From the NCBI GenBank assembly GCA_034429975.1, contig DAOUFM010000129.1:1-64000 (forward strand): a DNA stretch of 64,000 nt, written 5' to 3'. The translations under genes and the position numbers were made by a program. Positions 1-8,482 of the stretch are shown here, piece by piece. A model generated the notes under the pieces. The model searched no databases. It was given only the letters and a program-made list of their open reading frames with translations, and was not told where the DNA came from. The number at the start of each line of letters is the position of its first letter. The first letter of the stretch is position 1. This DNA is from UBA6170 sp034429975. Its GTDB lineage: Bacteria; Chloroflexota; Anaerolineae; Anaerolineales; Anaerolineaceae.

Positions 1-1061
1 TCAGAGAATAGAGGAATGGTTGGGATGGCTAAATGAAAAGCAGCAGCGATGTATAAATTTTCTACTTGAGGGTACCACCCAACGACTGGTTGATAATCTG
101 CTGAAAAAGGACTCGGGGCTGACCAGGTACGCATGATTCGAATCGGATCGAACATCGGGAAAAACTTCTTCATTTGTTGATTTAATGCTGGCATACCCCA
201 GGCACTGCTTTCATGTTGGATTTCCTGAGCCGGTTGAATGGCGTTTGAAATTAACAAACAGCCATTTTTATGTTGGCCAATCCCCAGCGTAATGGATTTA
301 TCTCCCCCGTGAACGGATTCATAGAATCCGCTGGTACCGACATGATGCTGTAGTAACCTGGGTAAAGGCTCGCTGATCATGGCTTCAGCTTTTGTAAAAA
401 AGATAGGTAATTGCATCCCGATTGTCTTTAGAACAGAATTTGTCCATGCTCCCAAAGCAAGAATAATGACTTTTCCATAATATTGTTGATTTCCAGTGGT
501 TACTCCAATTGTTTTATTTTTTTCTAACAACAAATTGGTTACTTTAGTATGGTGTACTATTCGGGCTCCATATTTCTGAGCAGCATTAATATATCCCCAA
601 CCAAATTTAAATGGATTGACATGCCCTTCCTGTGCCAGGATTGCTCCAACAATATTGTTCATCTTTAACATTGGTTCGAGTTTTCGAACAGAATCAACAT
701 CCAATAATTCTGCATGCAAACCTTCATTTTTAAACCAGGTTATTTTTTCTATTTCAGAAGAGAGGGATTCAGCAGAAAAATATAAAGTGATATGGCCGGG
801 CTGCTCCCATTCCAAATCGATCTCTAACTCTTCACCTAATTGAGGTAATCTGGAGTAGCCTTGTTTAACCTGGTGGAGATATTCCGAGGTTTCACAGTCA
901 AACAATTGGGCACGACCGGCACAAGCAGCAGAGGTGCCTGATCCCATGCCGCCACTTTCCAAGAGTAATGTCTTTAATTTTGCTTTCGAAAATTGGTAAG
1001 CCAGGGCGGCCCCAGAAAATCCTCCCCCGACGATAATGATGTCATAGTTTTCTTTGTTCAT
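1..1061 (-). CDS. FAD-dependent oxidoreductase, DAO family, C-terminus cut by the window edge
   Basis: The reading frame is open to the first base of the window, so the protein starts at 1061 and its last residues are missing. The N-terminus has a textbook Rossmann dinucleotide motif (IIIVGGGFSGAALAY, about residues 8-22), followed by a run of small residues near GMGSGTSAACAGR. Near the cut end the sequence DYQPVVGWYP…NLYIAAAF resembles the second FAD-contact region of D-amino-acid/glycine/sarcosine oxidases. Members of this fold oxidise amino acids or N-methyl amino acids with FAD; the substrate cannot be told from sequence. About 353 codons are visible against a usual 370-390, so little is missing. 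It is separated by 66 bases from the next gene on the same strand, and could be co-transcribed with it. Confidence 0.82.
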   Translation of the reverse strand, partial: MNKENYDIIIVGGGFSGAALAYQFSKAKLKTLLLESGGMGSGTSAACAGRAQLFDCETSEYLHQVKQGYSRLPQLGEELEIDLEWEQPGHITLYFSAESLSSEIEKITWFKNEGLHAELLDVDSVRKLEPMLKMNNIVGAILAQEGHVNPFKFGWGYINAAQKYGARIVHHTKVTNLLLEKNKTIGVTTGNQQYYGKVIILALGAWTNSVLKTIGMQLPIFFTKAEAMISEPLPRLLQHHVGTSGFYESVHGGDKSITLGIGQHKNGCLLISNAIQPAQEIQHESSAWGMPALNQQMKKFFPMFDPIRIMRTWSAPSPFSADYQPVVGWYPQVENLYIAAAFHLAIPTIPLFS

Positions 1062-1127
1062 AGGCAACGTTGATTTTTCAGATTGGTGTATTTTTATCAA
1101 ATCAATTAATGAAAGCTGAATAAATGC

Positions 1128-2588
1128 TTATCGGCAAACTGTGAAAATCACAGCTTTTTGGTCATGGTAAACTTTGCAATACTCTAAAGAATTATCTAGA
1201 GCTGCTACTAAATTTTTTTGTGATGTCGGATTGAGGATAAAAGTCTCAATGGAAAAGGGTGCTATTTTTTTCTCCCAGCCAAATTCGCCATTCGAAATGG
1301 AGAGGTAATCTTCCCATTGTTGGGTTGAGAAAATATGAAAACGGGTATCGATCCAGACAGGGCGCTCTGGCAACGCGTATTCGAGATAACTTCCAAACAG
1401 ATAGTCATTGAATAATTCACCGGGTAAATCACCGTTTTCTTTAAGCCATGCAGCTGCTTCCACTGGGGTGGTGTTCGCTAACGCTTCCGGGGCTGCACTC
1501 CACCATTTTTCCCGAATACCTGGTAATAGACTTAACGGGAGTAAAACCATGATCGCCAGAAAAATGATATTCATCTTTGGAAATTGGAAAACCAATTTTT
1601 CACTTTTAAGATTCATCAAACCTGGCAATAAATGAGAAGTATCAATTAGCAAAATCGCCAGAAACCAGATCACATAACGAACTCCGGAAATTGCCATCCA
1701 ACTGAAACCAAGAAACCATATCCATTCATATAAACGCAATTTTTTCTTGGAAAAGACCATTAAAGGGATGATTGCCAGGAACCAAACAAAAAATAAATTC
1801 ATTTGCCAGCCTGAATTGACCGGAGATTTCCATTCCTGACTGAAGTGATTTCCTTCTGATTGGAGCAATTGAAATGTGTCACTCCACAACAATGGTCCAC
1901 GTGGATTAATAAATGTTACCAAAAAAGCTAAAACGAGTACAAAAAAGAATTTTCTATTTCTTTGCTGGAATAAAAAGTAAGGGATTGTGAGAAAAAAGAA
2001 GAGAATAAGTGAACCATGAAGATTGGCCCACAAGATTGCGATGGGTAACAAGAGGAAATATTGAGAGTATCTTTGTTTGGCAGGTTCTACCGCTTCTTCG
2101 CTTGTTTGCTCCTTTGATGGATTCGGAAGCAGATACAAAGTCCAGGCGAATAACGGATAAACAAATATTTGCGGGCGCACTGCCCAATTATTGGCACCAA
2201 TCAGGGCACAAATTAAAGTAAGTAAGGTTGCCAGCCATCCGGGTATACCTTTTCTAATACAAATGATCCAAAGGAGTGTGTAAAAAAGAGAGATAATCAA
2301 ACCTCTAATCAGAACAACAGCTGAAATTCCGCCTAATTTCATCAATAGATAGAAAACAACCCCGGATAACCACATCGGGTAGAAGACTGACTGGCCAAAA
2401 ACTGTGCTGGTATATGTATCGGTGGTCGGAATACCGCCGTTAATTAGAATATCGCTACCTAACCTAATATACCACCAAAAATCATTGGGTAAGACTGGTA
2501 AGAGAAAAGAAATCGAGAGGACGATCAGTAATAAAAATCCTAACCAGGGTAAATTTTGAAGAATTTTCGCATCTTTTGTGAAGCACAT
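1128..2588 (-). CDS. Polytopic membrane protein, glycosyltransferase-like family of unknown role
   Basis: The 486-residue protein has roughly ten hydrophobic segments and a long soluble C-terminal part after about residue 370. The first loop reads NDFWWYIRLGSDILINGGIP then TTDTYTSTVFG. This acidic/aromatic loop followed by a 'P-x-T-D-x-Y-S/T' stretch is typical of a large bacterial family of integral membrane proteins distantly related to the PMT/GT39-type lipid-linked sugar transferases. Those enzymes move sugars from polyprenyl phosphate to an acceptor outside the membrane. Activity here is not shown; only the family resemblance is. No clear Shine-Dalgarno site precedes the ATG, so the exact start is uncertain. 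Confidence 0.7.
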   Translation of the reverse strand: MCFTKDAKILQNLPWLGFLLLIVLSISFLLPVLPNDFWWYIRLGSDILINGGIPTTDTYTSTVFGQSVFYPMWLSGVVFYLLMKLGGISAVVLIRGLIISLFYTLLWIICIRKGIPGWLATLLTLICALIGANNWAVRPQIFVYPLFAWTLYLLPNPSKEQTSEEAVEPAKQRYSQYFLLLPIAILWANLHGSLILFFFLTIPYFLFQQRNRKFFFVLVLAFLVTFINPRGPLLWSDTFQLLQSEGNHFSQEWKSPVNSGWQMNLFFVWFLAIIPLMVFSKKKLRLYEWIWFLGFSWMAISGVRYVIWFLAILLIDTSHLLPGLMNLKSEKLVFQFPKMNIIFLAIMVLLPLSLLPGIREKWWSAAPEALANTTPVEAAAWLKENGDLPGELFNDYLFGSYLEYALPERPVWIDTRFHIFSTQQWEDYLSISNGEFGWEKKIAPFSIETFILNPTSQKNLVAALDNSLEYCKVYHDQKAVIFTVCR

Positions 2589-2654
2589 GATCTAATTTTA
2601 TCCGAGATTGATGATTCTTCTTAATTATTTTCCGTTTTAGGATAAAAAGTTAAA

Positions 2655-2696
2655 AAATCACACAATCTTGACGTTCTTTTCAAGATTGTGTGATTT
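2655..2696 (-). terminator. Rho-independent terminator of the triple-repeat protein gene
   Basis: A perfect 16-bp inverted repeat (2655-2670 and 2681-2696; arm ATCACACAATCTTG plus flanking A/T) encloses a 10-base loop. Read on the minus strand it is followed by a run of T (TTTTTTAAC). It lies 25 bases past the stop codon of the minus-strand gene that ends at 2722, exactly where its terminator is expected. Confidence 0.88.
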
Positions 2697-2721
2697 GGTT
2701 ATGTAAATATATTAAACAGGT

Positions 2722-3759
2722 TTAGGGATAGGTGTTATTCCAGAACCAGTTATAGGCATAATAACCGCCTGAAGTGGCCTGCAATCGAATCGCAATCCGA
2801 TCGAGACCTTTTAATCCAGCTGGAACGTTATAGGTTAACGTTTGTGCTCCACCATCTCCAGAATTTGTGGTGGCTACTTCTGTTCCGCCAATTCCCATGG
2901 TGCCATATTTACCCATCAATACTTTAAAATCTACATTTTTGGGAAGATTATTGGTCTTAATAGTAACACTATCATCTTTCACCACAGCAGTGATTATGAA
3001 TGTGGGAATTCCACTATAACCAGGCACAACCGGGGTTGCAGGTGTCTCAGCCACTTCGCTATTGTTATTCCAGAACCAGTTGAAGGCATAATAGCCGCCA
3101 CCGGTTGCTTCCAATCGGATAGCAATTCGATCCAGTCCTTTCTGCCCTTCCGGAACATCATAGGTCAAAGTCAATACACCACCATCGCCTGAATCGGTTG
3201 TGGCTACTTCGGTACCCCCAATTCCCTTGGTACCATATTTGCCCATTAATACTTTGAAGGTTGTATTCTTGGGGAAATTATTGGTTTTAATTGAAACTTT
3301 GGAGTCTTTGACAACACTTGTGATGCTGAAAGTAGGAATCCCCGAATAACCTGGGGATGTCCCTGGAGTTGAACCACTACTTACTTCACTGGTATTATTC
3401 CAGAACCAGTTATAAGCATAATAACCACCTGAGGTTGCCTGAAGGCGAATAGCTACCCGATCCAAACCTTTGAGGCCAGCTGGAATATCGTAGGTAAGCG
3501 TCAAAGATCCGCCTTCACCGGAACTGGTTGTGGCAACTTCTGTTCCGCCAATTCCCATTGTTCCGAATTTACCCATGGTGACTTTGAAATCGACATCTTT
3601 TGGGAAATTATAAGTTTTGATGGTGACACTTGAATCTTCCACAACACTTACGATACTGAAAGTAGGTATCGTAGATGCTTGTACAGCCTGAGCTGATTGG
3701 GGAAGAAATGCGGTGACCAACACCATAATTAATGCAAGCGGGATTAATATTTTTTTCAT
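2722..3759 (-). CDS. Secreted protein of three identical-length repeats (IPTF…YNWFWNN domain)
   Basis: The start chosen is the ATG at 3759, which has AGGAG seven bases upstream and opens a clear Sec signal peptide (MKKILIPLAL…QSAQA, cleavage near residue 25). A longer frame reaches 3831 but its extra 24 residues have no ribosome site. The mature 320 residues are three copies of a 92-residue domain (31-122, 141-232, 251-342) spaced exactly 110 residues apart, joined by Pro/Ser/Thr/Gly-rich 18-residue linkers. Each copy starts IPTF, carries MGKxGTxGIGGTEVATT and ends GGYYAxNWFWNN. I recall similar domains from secreted proteins of Anaerolineae, with no assigned function. The domain is rich in beta-prone and Gly/Tyr/Trp residues, which suggests a beta-sandwich surface or adhesion module, but that is inference. 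No enzyme motif is visible. Confidence 0.85.
   Translation of the reverse strand: MKKILIPLALIMVLVTAFLPQSAQAVQASTIPTFSIVSVVEDSSVTIKTYNFPKDVDFKVTMGKFGTMGIGGTEVATTSSGEGGSLTLTYDIPAGLKGLDRVAIRLQATSGGYYAYNWFWNNTSEVSSGSTPGTSPGYSGIPTFSITSVVKDSKVSIKTNNFPKNTTFKVLMGKYGTKGIGGTEVATTDSGDGGVLTLTYDVPEGQKGLDRIAIRLEATGGGYYAFNWFWNNNSEVAETPATPVVPGYSGIPTFIITAVVKDDSVTIKTNNLPKNVDFKVLMGKYGTMGIGGTEVATTNSGDGGAQTLTYNVPAGLKGLDRIAIRLQATSGGYYAYNWFWNNTYP
2734..3669 (-). repeat. Three tandem 276-bp coding repeats with an exact 330-bp period
   Basis: The units lie at 3394-3669, 3064-3339 and 2734-3009, so successive starts differ by 330 bases each time. Conserved blocks in all three encode GIGGTEVATT and GLDR(V/I)AIRL. The linkers differ in sequence but have the same length, which points to duplication of domain plus linker as one unit. 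Confidence 0.85.
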
Positions 3760-3884
3760 AAACAAACTCCTTAATATACAACCTAAAACAATAGCATTCT
3801 TAAGATGAAACAATGACCTGAAAAGTTCCATAAATACATTAATGTTCCTTATTTAGTGTACAGTGGAATCATTTGAATTTCAAG

Positions 3885-3909
3885 ATCTATACCCTTTGGA
3901 TGTATAGAT
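3885..3909. promoter_or_regulatory. Inverted repeat, possible operator between divergent genes
   Basis: ATCTATAC and GTATAGAT are perfect 8-bp arms separated by nine bases. They sit in the 217-base gap between the divergent triple-repeat gene and the VIT-family gene, and a related TATAGATG half follows 3' of it (near 3928). The position fits a regulator site for one or both genes, but no regulator is identified and the arms are AT-rich, so chance is possible. Confidence 0.3.
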
Positions 3910-3976
3910 ATGTCTTTTATTGTGTAATATAGATGTATCGGATTGATAATGGGCAAGGTTTGAAAGGACGCGAAGA

Positions 3977-4723
3977 ATGGCAATCAGAGACTATAAAAAT
4001 GGTTTTAAGGTTAATTACGATGAATACCATCACCAGGTTCAGGATCCACACAAAAAAGAATGGAATCTCTCGGAGATTATATTGGGTGGGCAGGATGGAC
4101 TGGTGAATGTCCTGGGAGTGATTCTGGGCGTAGCAGCCGCCACTCATGATGTAAGGGTCGTCCTGGTGGCCGGGTTAGCTGCTGCTTTTGCTGAATCCAT
4201 TTCGATGGGTGCTGTTGCCTATACGTCCACTCTGGCAAACGCTGATTTCTACGAAAGCGAAAAGGAAAGGGAGTACCGTCATATTCAGGATGTGCCTAAC
4301 CTTGAAAGAGATGAAATCCGCTCTATCTATCAGGAAAAAGGTTTTTCAGGGCAATTATTGGACAAAATTGTCGATACGATCACTGCAAATGAAGATGTTT
4401 GGGTAGCAGTAATGATGTCAGAAGAACATAAATTAATTCCGGTGGATCGCCAATCAGCTCTAAAATCAGCCCTTATTGTTGGAATCTCAGCCATTGTAGG
4501 TTCTATCATTCCTTTGATACCATTTGTCATCCTTCCTATTTATGGTGGCATGGTTGGTTCTGTGTTTTTAACAGCCACCGTTCTTTTCCTTGTCGGGGTT
4601 TATAAAGCGCGGGCAACTGTTGGGAAACCTTTACGGAGCGGCCTGGAAATTGCATTAATCGGGACGATTTCAGCTCTGGTAGGTTATATTATTGGACTAT
4701 TGTTAAAATCTCCCGTAACCTAA
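3977..4723 (+). CDS. VIT1/CCC1-family iron/manganese transporter
   Basis: The 248-residue protein has the family order: a first helix with GGQDGLVNVLGVILGVAAAT (residues about 37-56), a second with AAFAESISMGAVAYTS, a cytoplasmic acidic/basic helical hairpin (about 85-150, with EKEREYRHI and NEDVWVAVMMSEEH) and three further helices. In characterised relatives (yeast Ccc1, plant VIT1, and the Eucalyptus structure) this fold exports Fe2+ or Mn2+ by proton exchange, and the Glu/Met-rich hairpin is the metal-binding domain. Here the hairpin retains several Glu and Met residues. The gene stands alone, divergent from the repeat-protein gene and 71 bases before a GlsB-like gene. The exact metal is unknown. 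Confidence 0.85.
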   Translation: MAIRDYKNGFKVNYDEYHHQVQDPHKKEWNLSEIILGGQDGLVNVLGVILGVAAATHDVRVVLVAGLAAAFAESISMGAVAYTSTLANADFYESEKEREYRHIQDVPNLERDEIRSIYQEKGFSGQLLDKIVDTITANEDVWVAVMMSEEHKLIPVDRQSALKSALIVGISAIVGSIIPLIPFVILPIYGGMVGSVFLTATVLFLVGVYKARATVGKPLRSGLEIALIGTISALVGYIIGLLLKSPVT

Positions 4724-4794
4724 TAAAGGAAAAGAGGTTAATGATTATTAATCATAAGGTATCATTTTTTTAATTGATCTCATAGGAGGACGAC

Positions 4795-5046
4795 ATGGGT
4801 TTTATTAGCTGGATTATTGTTGGAGCAATTGCTGGCTGGCTGGCTGGAAAAGTAATGAAGGGGAAAGGCTTTGGACTGGTTGGTGATATCGTGGTCGGAG
4901 TGATCGGAGCGTTGGTAGGTGGATGGGTAGCGGGATCCATTTTTCATGTCCCTGATCCGGTTAATGGGATAAATCTTTCAACCTTGCTGGTTGCATTTCT
5001 AGGCTCAATCATTGTTCTTTATATTGGAAAAATGATTAAAAAATAA
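4795..5046 (+). CDS. GlsB/YeaQ/YmgE-family small membrane protein
   Basis: This 83-residue protein is the length of the transglycosylase-associated (GlsB/YeaQ) family. It has three hydrophobic segments with the family's glycine pattern: GAIAGWLAGKVMKGKGFGLVGDI, then VGVIGALVGGWVAG, then a third helix ending with Lys. A strong AGGAGG lies six bases before the ATG. Relatives are induced by stress or in stationary phase, but no molecular activity is established. It has its own terminator and is probably monocistronic. Confidence 0.88.
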   Translation: MGFISWIIVGAIAGWLAGKVMKGKGFGLVGDIVVGVIGALVGGWVAGSIFHVPDPVNGINLSTLLVAFLGSIIVLYIGKMIKK

Positions 5047-5123
5047 AGAAGAGGAAATAATTCTTAATCGTTTGCAGTCTTTAATTTGAGATAATCCGAT
5101 TAATTATTGTTCTTTACCATAAA

Positions 5124-5148
5124 CCCATTTTTCAGCAAATGGGATTTT
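5124..5148 (+). terminator. Rho-independent terminator after the GlsB-like gene
   Basis: CCCATTT (5124-5130) pairs with AAATGGG (5137-5143) around a six-base loop and is followed by ATTTTTATATT. It lies about 80 bases past the GlsB-like stop codon. Confidence 0.65.
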
Positions 5149-5173
5149 TATATTCAATTTTCAAGGTTATAAT
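5145..5173 (+). promoter_or_regulatory. Possible sigma-70-type promoter for the diaminopropionate ammonia-lyase gene
   Basis: A perfect TATAAT stands at 5168-5173, 33 bases before the ATG. The hexamer 17 bases further up is only TTTTTA, so the -35 match is poor and overlaps the T-run of the preceding terminator. Confidence 0.35.
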
Positions 5174-5206
5174 ACTTCGATATTATTAGTACAAAAAAGG
5201 TTAATT

Positions 5207-6454
5207 ATGACTGCAGAATACCCCGTAAATTGGTTTGACAATCGTCCTTTTCAACCCCAGGGAGAAATCACATCCGTTTCAGAAGTACTTCCTCCCGGCA
5301 AAGTAAAACTGATTGGCGATTTTCATCATCAAATCCCAGCCTTTCGCATGAGTCCTTTAAGAAGGTTGTCGCATCTGGCAAATCGTCTTGGGTTAGGTGA
5401 TATTTGGGTGAAAGATGAGTCAGCCCGTCTTAACCAGGGTTCATTTAAAGTTTTAGGGGGTACCTACGCGCTTGCTCAAATCATCAAAAAGAGACTGGGA
5501 AGAGAAAATGAAGAAATTTCCTTTAAGGAATTAACCAGTGAAGAAACCAAACGGAAAATAGGTGACCTCATTTTTGCTACAGCAACCGACGGTAATCATG
5601 GTCGCGGAATTGCCTGGTCTGCCACTCAATTGGGTTTTAAATCGATCATTTATGTTCACAAACACACGACTCAAGGTAGGATCAAAGCAATTGAACGAAA
5701 TAATGGAAAAGTTGTTGTAGTCGATGGTAATTATGATGATGCCGTCCGCCAGGTGTTTATTGATGCACAAAAAAATGGTTGGGAAGTTGTCTCTGATACT
5801 TCGCTGCCGGGATATGAATCTGTTCCTAAATGGGTGATGCAGGGTTACACCACGCTTTTTTGTGAAGCCCAGGAACAACTGGCTGGTCAGGGATTAATTA
5901 AACCAACACATGTGTTTGTTCAAGCCGGGGTGGGTTCTTTAGCAGCAGCCACTCTTGGTTTTTACCATAATTTGTTTGGCAAACAGCGCCCAATGACAGT
6001 GGTGGTAGAACCGACAAAAGCGGCCTGTTTGTTTGAATCCGCCAGAATGGCTGATGGGAAACCGCACAGTGTGTTAGGAGATCTGGATACCATAATGGCC
6101 GGATTAGCCTGTGGAGACCCGAATCCTGTAGCCTGGAATATCCTCAGGGATTGTACGGATTTCTTCGTGACCAGTCCTGATTATGTTGCTGCAAAAGGGA
6201 TGCGGGTTTATGGATTTCCGTTAAAAGATGATCCGGATATTGTTTCCGGTGAATCTGGGGCGGTGACGCTGGGAACGTTAATGTATATCATGGAATATGC
6301 TCCGTTGCAGGAGTTACGAGAGATGATGAACTTGAACAAGGATTCTCAAATTTTATTGATTAATACCGAGGGGAATACATCACCGGAAGAGTTTAGAGAT
6401 GTGGTCTGGAATGGGAGTGTTCAGGTTCCTGATGAATACAAGATCCATCGCTAG
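5207..6454 (+). CDS. dpaL: Diaminopropionate ammonia-lyase
   Basis: The enzyme converts 2,3-diaminopropionate to pyruvate and ammonia with pyridoxal phosphate, in the cytoplasm. The 415 residues match the family length. The family block VKDESARLNQGSFKVLGGTY contains the Lys (K81) that should form the Schiff base. ATDGNHGRG (D128 region) corresponds to the catalytic Asp segment, and QAGVGSLAAATLGF is the phosphate-binding loop. The first 45 residues (NWFDNRPF…) are also family-typical, separating it from plain threonine dehydratase. The ATG follows AAAAAAGG. The gene is flanked by its own promoter-like sequence and a small unknown gene, so it appears to be a single-gene unit. Confidence 0.88.
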   Translation: MTAEYPVNWFDNRPFQPQGEITSVSEVLPPGKVKLIGDFHHQIPAFRMSPLRRLSHLANRLGLGDIWVKDESARLNQGSFKVLGGTYALAQIIKKRLGRENEEISFKELTSEETKRKIGDLIFATATDGNHGRGIAWSATQLGFKSIIYVHKHTTQGRIKAIERNNGKVVVVDGNYDDAVRQVFIDAQKNGWEVVSDTSLPGYESVPKWVMQGYTTLFCEAQEQLAGQGLIKPTHVFVQAGVGSLAAATLGFYHNLFGKQRPMTVVVEPTKAACLFESARMADGKPHSVLGDLDTIMAGLACGDPNPVAWNILRDCTDFFVTSPDYVAAKGMRVYGFPLKDDPDIVSGESGAVTLGTLMYIMEYAPLQELREMMNLNKDSQILLINTEGNTSPEEFRDVVWNGSVQVPDEYKIHR

Positions 6455-6507
6455 TTTGGACGTTTCGCCAATGATGTTGAATCTTTTTTTCACATGGCTA
6501 AATAAAA

Positions 6508-6879
6508 ATGACAAATAAGTCCCCAAAAAAGAATAATTTTGGTAACTTAATCCAACCTCTCACAATAATTAAAGCAACAGCCTGGGTAATTTTTGGTATC
6601 AGTAATTTATTTTCTGTTGATAATTTGAAAGTAACTCAAAGTAGTGATTATTGGGTTACTCCCTTTATAAAATTTGGACTGGCATTCGCTTTTTTGTTTG
6701 TTGGCGTTCTTTTTCATAAAGATCATAAAAAATTTATAAATATTTTGTTTTTTGTTTTATTGTTGGATATCTTTGTGTGTGTACAACCCACTATTGGACT
6801 ATTTGACATCTTAATGTTGCTTTTTGATGGGTTTCTATTTTGGTTTTTGTTCAATTTATTGAAAGCCGAAAAAATTTAA
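6508..6879 (+). CDS. Small membrane protein of unknown function
   Basis: The frame encodes 123 residues with about four hydrophobic segments (near residues 20-35, 50-68, 76-95 and 98-118) and a basic N-terminus (MTNKSPKKNN). I do not recognise a family. The gene is distinctly richer in A/T and Phe/Leu codons than its neighbours, which could reflect membrane composition or recent arrival. The Shine-Dalgarno signal is weak. It lies 53 bases after dpaL and 45 before the exporter gene on the same strand. Confidence 0.6.
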   Translation: MTNKSPKKNNFGNLIQPLTIIKATAWVIFGISNLFSVDNLKVTQSSDYWVTPFIKFGLAFAFLFVGVLFHKDHKKFINILFFVLLLDIFVCVQPTIGLFDILMLLFDGFLFWFLFNLLKAEKI

Positions 6880-6924
6880 AAAAGATTTATAATTTAGTTT
6901 TCTTAAAACTTCAGGAGCTTAATT

Positions 6925-8430
6925 TTGTCTCAAAAACGCATTAATGTTGTCACTGCAGGAATCATCCTTAGCCTTTTTTTAGCCTCTATGGAAGGTACGG
7001 TTGTAGCGACTGCCATGCCATCCATTGTGGCTCAATTAGGTGGATTATCTATTTATAGCTGGGTTTTTGCTATTTATATGCTCGCGTCTACAACAACGGT
7101 TCCAATTTATGGAAAAGTTTCCGATCTGTTTGGCAGAAAAAAAATTTATGCTTTTTCTATGGGTTTATTTTTGGTTGGCTCAATTCTGTGTGGTCTTTCC
7201 AATTCTATGGAGACGCTGATCATCTTTCGAGCTATTCAGGGATTAGGAGCTGGTGGGATCATTCCAATGGCTTTAACCTCCATCGGTGAGTTGTATGATG
7301 TGGAAAAAAGAGCGAAAATGCAGGGCGTCATTTCCAGTGTATGGGGGATTTCTTCCATCATCGGGCCATTGATCGGTGGGTTTTTAGTTGATCAAATCTC
7401 CTGGCATTGGGTGTTTTTGATTAATTTGATTCCTGGCAGCCTTGCTATTTTAATCGTCTGGTTTGTGTGGATTGAGCCAAAACCAGAAAAACATCAGAAT
7501 GTAAAATTAGACATTCCTGGAACCGTCTTGTTAACCCTTTCAATTTTGGCTTTACTTTTAGGCTTGAATGATCTTGAAAATTCAGGAAGTATCTGGTTTG
7601 TTTTATTCGCCGTGGCAGCATTCATTGCGCTTATTTTGGTAGAGAAAAAAGCAGTTGATCCGGTCATCCCATTGACCTTGTTTAGAAACAAACTTTTTGT
7701 GATCGCATTTTTACATGGCATCTTTGCTGGTTGGGCGATGTTTGGCAGTCTGTCTTACATTCCTTTGTTTGTCCAGGCTGTGATTGGGACGACTGCCACC
7801 CTCGCTGGTATTGCTTTAACTCCCATGTCAATTGTTTGGGCGATCTCAAGTGCATTGGGCGGCAGATTAATTATTAAAACAAATTTCCGGCTGTTGGCAA
7901 TTGTCGGCATGGTCTTTCTGGTTATTGGTAGTTATCTAATGACAACCATTGGTCTCCATACTTCTTACATTACGGTAATGTTTTATACGTCTTTAATGGG
8001 CTTTGGTATGGGATTCACCATCCCGGTATTTATGACTATCATCCAAACAGCGGTTTCAAAATCCGTGATGGGAACTGCTACATCTACCATCCAATTCAGT
8101 CGAAATATTGGGGGAACCATAGGAGTTAGCATCCTAGGGGTTTTCCTGAGTACGAACTTATCCAAACTACTGGTGAAATCTGGTTTTAATATCAATACAA
8201 TTTCTCTCCGCGATTTAATTAATCCGGAATCAGTAACGCAAGCAGTTATCTCGGAGCCATTAAGAAATGCTTTAAGTCAGGCAATGGCAAACATGTTTTA
8301 TCTGGCTTTAATCGCTGCTGCATTGGGTTTTGTGGTGGTTTTATTTACCCCACATGGCAAGGTCACCCAACTAAATTCAGCTTCTATTGAGAAAAAAATG
8401 GAACCTGTGGAAGTTAAAGAAATAGGCTAA
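6925..8430 (+). CDS. DHA2-type MFS multidrug exporter (EmrB/QacA-like)
   Basis: The frame begins with TTG at 6925; AGGAG eight bases upstream supports this start and no ATG fits. The 501-residue protein has about 14 membrane segments, as in the 14-helix drug:H+ antiporter subfamily. TM1 reads LFLASMEGTVVATAMPSIV, the acidic variant of the subfamily's motif D1. The loop after TM2 has GKVSDLFGRKKIY (motif A), and GLGAGGIIPMALTSIGELY is motif B/C-like with PxxxGP-like GISSIIGPLIGG following. It should export lipophilic compounds using the proton gradient. A GntR-type regulator starts 52 bases downstream and may control it. Confidence 0.88.
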   Translation: MSQKRINVVTAGIILSLFLASMEGTVVATAMPSIVAQLGGLSIYSWVFAIYMLASTTTVPIYGKVSDLFGRKKIYAFSMGLFLVGSILCGLSNSMETLIIFRAIQGLGAGGIIPMALTSIGELYDVEKRAKMQGVISSVWGISSIIGPLIGGFLVDQISWHWVFLINLIPGSLAILIVWFVWIEPKPEKHQNVKLDIPGTVLLTLSILALLLGLNDLENSGSIWFVLFAVAAFIALILVEKKAVDPVIPLTLFRNKLFVIAFLHGIFAGWAMFGSLSYIPLFVQAVIGTTATLAGIALTPMSIVWAISSALGGRLIIKTNFRLLAIVGMVFLVIGSYLMTTIGLHTSYITVMFYTSLMGFGMGFTIPVFMTIIQTAVSKSVMGTATSTIQFSRNIGGTIGVSILGVFLSTNLSKLLVKSGFNINTISLRDLINPESVTQAVISEPLRNALSQAMANMFYLALIAAALGFVVVLFTPHGKVTQLNSASIEKKMEPVEVKEIG

Positions 8431-8482
8431 ACTAAAATCTTTCTTTTTTGAAATTTTAGGTAGAATAGAGAGAGGGACAACA

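Noticed and set aside
4741..4755. ATGATTA-T-TAATCAT palindrome before the GlsB-like gene
   Set aside because: The single-base centre rules out a hairpin, and nothing else supports it as an operator.
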